Shown: in pieces, positions 62,037 through 64,000 of the stretch
Position numbering within the stretch: the stretch's first letter is position 1
Layout of the letters: each line of letters starts with the position of its first letter
Assembly: GCA_035529695.1 (NCBI GenBank)
Contig: DATKWD010000092.1
Coordinates: forward strand, 62,001-126,000
Direction of reading: 5' to 3'
From: DATKWD01 sp035529695
GTDB lineage: Bacteria; Actinomycetota; Acidimicrobiia; Acidimicrobiales; Salinilacustritrichaceae
DNA: 64,000 nucleotides
Position numbers and translations under genes: made by a program
Notes under the pieces: generated by a model
Told to the model about the DNA's origin: nothing
Seen by the model: the letters and a program-made list of their open reading frames with translations, nothing else
Databases searched by the model: none

Positions 62037-62380
62037 TCAAGCCGGATCTTCGTTGCTCTCCGACCAATAATTGGCAGGAGAGCAACGAAGATCGGGGACG
62101 TTGACGGTCTGGCGGCTGATCTTGGCGTCCTCGATGGCCTCGCGATCCTGGGTGTTCGAGTGGTTCGGGAAGGTGGAGGTCTCGGGCGCATCGTCGGGCG
62201 AGAAGCCGACGGTCATGATGAAGCTCGATCCATCCGACACCGGGTGGCCTGTCCGAAGGTCACGTCGTAGACCGTCTCGCCGCCGTCCCGGGTGCCGTCG
62301 GCCGGCCCGTCGTCGGTCGAACTGCACGCGGCAGCCAGAAGGGCGAGCAGGACCAGCAGGTGGCACGTCGACCGGCGCAT
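62037..62380 (-). pseudogene. Frameshifted lipoprotein gene
   Basis: The ATG at 62380 opens a lipoprotein with a clean lipobox (HLLVLLALLAAACSS) that reads to TFGQATRCRMDRASS and stops at 62213. In another frame, from about 62260, coding-like sequence continues (SSFIMTVGFSPDDAPET, FPNHSNTQDREAIEDAKIS) to a stop at 62037, running through repeat copy 7. A single indel near 62245-62265 would join the two. It is either a real pseudogene or a sequencing error. The family is unknown. Confidence 0.55.
62045..62093. repeat. 49-bp palindromic intergenic repeat, copy 7
   Basis: GATC-bounded copy with left arm GATCTTCGTTGCTCT, centre GACCAATAATTGGCAGG and right arm AGAGCAACGAAGATC. It lies 13 bp after the lipid-kinase stop and overlaps the 3' end of the frameshifted lipoprotein frame. 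Confidence 0.92.
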
Positions 62381-62471
62381 CGGGGTGACCGTCGAGTCGG
62401 CTCGAGGTCACCCCGAAGCTCGCGGTATCGGGCTGGCTGGGACGCTCACCGGTGTCGGCGAGCGTGTGGCG

Positions 62472-62897
62472 CTACTCGACGGTGAGCGTGCCTTCCATAC
62501 CGGCGTCGAAGTGGGTCTCGATCGCACAGATGACCTGGTACTCACCGGCCTCCGCGACGGTGAACGACTCGGACGTGTCGGTGCCGGGCTCGATCGCCTC
62601 GACCTCGAACAGCACCTTCTCCTCGGCGAACTCGTCCTCGGACTCGATGTCATCACCCGCCTTCAGCACTGCCCACTCGTGTTCGACGCCGCCATCGTTG
62701 GTGAAGTCGATCGTGAACTCCTCGCCGGCCGGAACCGTCCAGCCGGTCGGATCGAACTCGAAGTCCGTCGCAGTGGCCTCGATCGATGTCGAGGCCCCTT
62801 CGCCGGAATCACCGTCGTCGTCAGAGCCGCACGCTCCGAGCGCGACCACCACCAAGGTGATCACGACAACGCCGAGTGCTCCTCGCGTCTGTGTCAT
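62472..62897 (-). CDS. Cupredoxin-domain lipoprotein (type 1 copper)
   Basis: 141-aa exported lipoprotein. The signal peptide ends in VVVALGAC (Cys23), followed by an Asp/Ser-rich linker. The C-terminal domain carries the complete type 1 copper set, His73 (VEHEW), Cys124, His129 and Met134 in the C-x4-H-x4-M arrangement (ICAIETHFDAGM). It probably acts as an electron carrier at the outer face of the membrane. The frame is open upstream to 63683, but the ATG at 62897 is chosen by the signal peptide and a GGGAGG-like SD. Confidence 0.85.
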   Translation of the reverse strand: MTQTRGALGVVVITLVVVALGACGSDDDGDSGEGASTSIEATATDFEFDPTGWTVPAGEEFTIDFTNDGGVEHEWAVLKAGDDIESEDEFAEEKVLFEVEAIEPGTDTSESFTVAEAGEYQVICAIETHFDAGMEGTLTVE

Positions 62898-63012
62898 TGG
62901 AACCGCCCTCCCCTGTCGCCAGAGTTTCTGCCGACATGGGGAGGGTAGGTGATGCCGACAGCCGACGCCGGAAAGCTCATGCGATGGTTTGCCGGGACGG
63001 TACGGTCGCCCG

Positions 63013-63804
63013 ATGATCGCTGAACGGTTTCGCATCGACGACAGGGTTGCCATCGTGACCGGAGCGAGTCGAGGCATCGGTGCCGCGTGCGCCCGAGCCC
63101 TCGCCGAGGCCGGAGCCGACGTGGTCATCGGTGCGCGCTCGGCCGACTCGCTCGAGGCAGTGGCAGCCGACATCGAGGCCACGGGCAGGAACGCCGCGAC
63201 CGTCGCCGCCGACCTGTCTGACCGCGAGTCGCTCTCTCGTCTGATCCTGGCGGCGACCTCGCGTTTCGGTCGGATCGACATCGTCGTCAACAACGTGGGT
63301 GGGAGCTTTCCCAAGCCGTTCCTCGAGACGTCCGAGAAGAGCTTCGAGAAGTCGTTCTCGTGGAATGTCACGACGGCGTTCAACCTCACCCAACTCGCGG
63401 CGCCAGAGATGCTGAAGACCGGCGACGGGTCGGTGATCAACATCGCGTCTGCCGCCGGACGCATGGCATCGCGAGGTATGGCCGGGTATGGCACGGCCAA
63501 GGCGGCGATGATCGCGCTCACCCGCAATCTGGCCCAGGACCTGGCGCCGCGTATCCGTGTCAACGCCATCGCTCCCGGTGCGATCGCAACCGATGCGCTG
63601 CAGATGGTGCTCGACGACGACGGAATGCGGAACGCGATGATCGAGGGAACCCCGCTCCGCCGCATCGGAGATCCCGACGACATCGCTGCGGCAGCGCTCT
63701 ACTTCGCGTCATCGGCCTCGGGCTACGTCACCGGCCAGGTGCTCGCGGTCGACGGAGGGATCCAGTCTCCGAACCTCGAGATGCCCATTGCCGATCTGGA
63801 ATGA
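63013..63804 (+). CDS. Short-chain dehydrogenase/reductase
   Basis: 263-aa classical SDR. The cofactor motif TGASRGIG is at about residues 16-23, NNVGG near 97, the catalytic Ser is in INIASAAGRM, and Tyr-x3-Lys is YGTAK. VNAIAPGAIATD is the conserved post-catalytic block. Preference for NAD or NADP cannot be decided with certainty. The ATG is 6 nt after a TACGGT -10 (63001-63006), so it is probably leaderless; a longer start at 62989 is not supported. Confidence 0.88.
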   Translation: MIAERFRIDDRVAIVTGASRGIGAACARALAEAGADVVIGARSADSLEAVAADIEATGRNAATVAADLSDRESLSRLILAATSRFGRIDIVVNNVGGSFPKPFLETSEKSFEKSFSWNVTTAFNLTQLAAPEMLKTGDGSVINIASAAGRMASRGMAGYGTAKAAMIALTRNLAQDLAPRIRVNAIAPGAIATDALQMVLDDDGMRNAMIEGTPLRRIGDPDDIAAAALYFASSASGYVTGQVLAVDGGIQSPNLEMPIADLE

Positions 63805-63864
63805 CGTGGCCCGGTCGCGGCTACGGTCGCGGGTCTGCCCATTGACCCGATGACGGGGGAGTCG

Positions 63865-64000
63865 ATGACGATCACCGAGGCCGAGCTCGAGAGCCGCACC
63901 AAGGAACTGCTGTCGGAGTTCCATCCCGACGAGGTCGACCAGTTCACGTTCCGTGGTCAGCAGTTCGACCGGGGTCTGGCCATGGTGCACTTTCCCGAGG
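63865..64000 (+). CDS. Acyl-CoA dehydrogenase family protein, N-terminus (partial)
   Basis: Only the first 45 codons are in the window; the gene continues beyond the edge. The sequence (TKELLSEFHPDEVDQFTFRG, then GLAMVHFPE) resembles the start of actinobacterial acyl-CoA dehydrogenase family proteins. The ATG at 63865 is preceded by GGGGGAG about 4 nt upstream; an in-frame ATG at 63850 is an alternative. It follows the SDR by 60 bp. Confidence 0.6.
   Translation, partial: MTITEAELESRTKELLSEFHPDEVDQFTFRGQQFDRGLAMVHFPE

Noticed and set aside
1556..62093. CRISPR or tandem array from the 49-bp repeats
   Set aside because: Copies are scattered over 60 kb with no regular spacers and no cas genes; the only tandem pair has a 12-bp gap.
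62898..63683. Upstream extension of the cupredoxin lipoprotein frame
   Set aside because: It runs antisense to the SDR gene; the signal peptide starting at 62897 fixes the true start.

Overview
High-GC, densely packed chromosome from an actinobacterium, most likely an Acidimicrobiia (Ilumatobacter-like) lineage. This is inferred from the codon bias, an F420 (deazaflavin)-dependent nitroreductase, a mycothiol-type DinB-like protein, inositol-1-phosphate synthase and many CoA-linked catabolic genes. No rRNA or tRNA gene, CRISPR array, prophage or transposase is visible. Many genes have a TAnnnT -10 hexamer ending only 6-9 nt before the start codon, which implies widespread leaderless transcription; I used this to choose several starts.

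Layout. 0.1-3.2 kb: a CrtI-like oxidoreductase facing a dimethylformamidase-like protein, with two 49-bp repeats between them. 3.2-7.3 kb: an aromatic-catabolism set (FAH-family hydrolase, TetR regulator, extradiol-type VOC protein, MhpA-like hydroxylase, AhpD/CMD-like protein). 7.4-12.4 kb: GlcD-like oxidase, SMP-30 protein, formylglycine-generating enzyme, alpha/beta hydrolase, 2-hydroxyacid dehydrogenase. 12.4-14.2 kb: divergent ArsR/ArsI pair, then ThrH. 14.2-19.3 kb: TauD dioxygenase, EngB, MFS transporter, small proteins, FKBP lipoprotein. 19.4-28.4 kb: GH3 glycosidase, sulfatase, M50-like peptidase, CoA-transferase, F420 enzyme, esterase, membrane proteins. 28.4-38.7 kb: acyl-CoA dehydrogenase, a giant cyclase/ATPase regulator, an acetoacetyl-CoA synthetase operon, a GrdB-like selenoprotein and SoxR. 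38.8-48.1 kb: a SoxR-box gene, second sulfatase, MBL hydrolase, PhyH oxygenase, acetyltransferase, esterase, amidohydrolase. 48.2-50.2 kb: infA, MaoC, a roughly 430-nt structured RNA locus and a lipoprotein. 50.3-64 kb: HrpA helicase, ABC exporter, LysR, inositol-1-phosphate synthase, DUF2254, phosphotransferase, zinc-ribbon protein, lipid kinase, a frameshifted lipoprotein, a cupredoxin, an SDR and the start of an acyl-CoA dehydrogenase.

Three things stand out. (1) An in-frame UGA inside a GrdB-family gene (37075-38232) sits in a UxxC redox motif and is followed by a SECIS-like hairpin, so two apparent ORFs are one selenoprotein. (2) Seven copies of an exactly 49-bp GATC-bounded palindrome each lie 5-35 bp beyond a stop codon. 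(3) A long GNRA-rich structured RNA with a strong TTGACC-N17-CAGAGT promoter lies at about 49.17-49.60 kb and I could not match it to a known family. Sulfatase maturation (FGE at 9.6 kb) and its Cys-type sulfatase clients (21.7 and 40.0 kb) are both present but unlinked.
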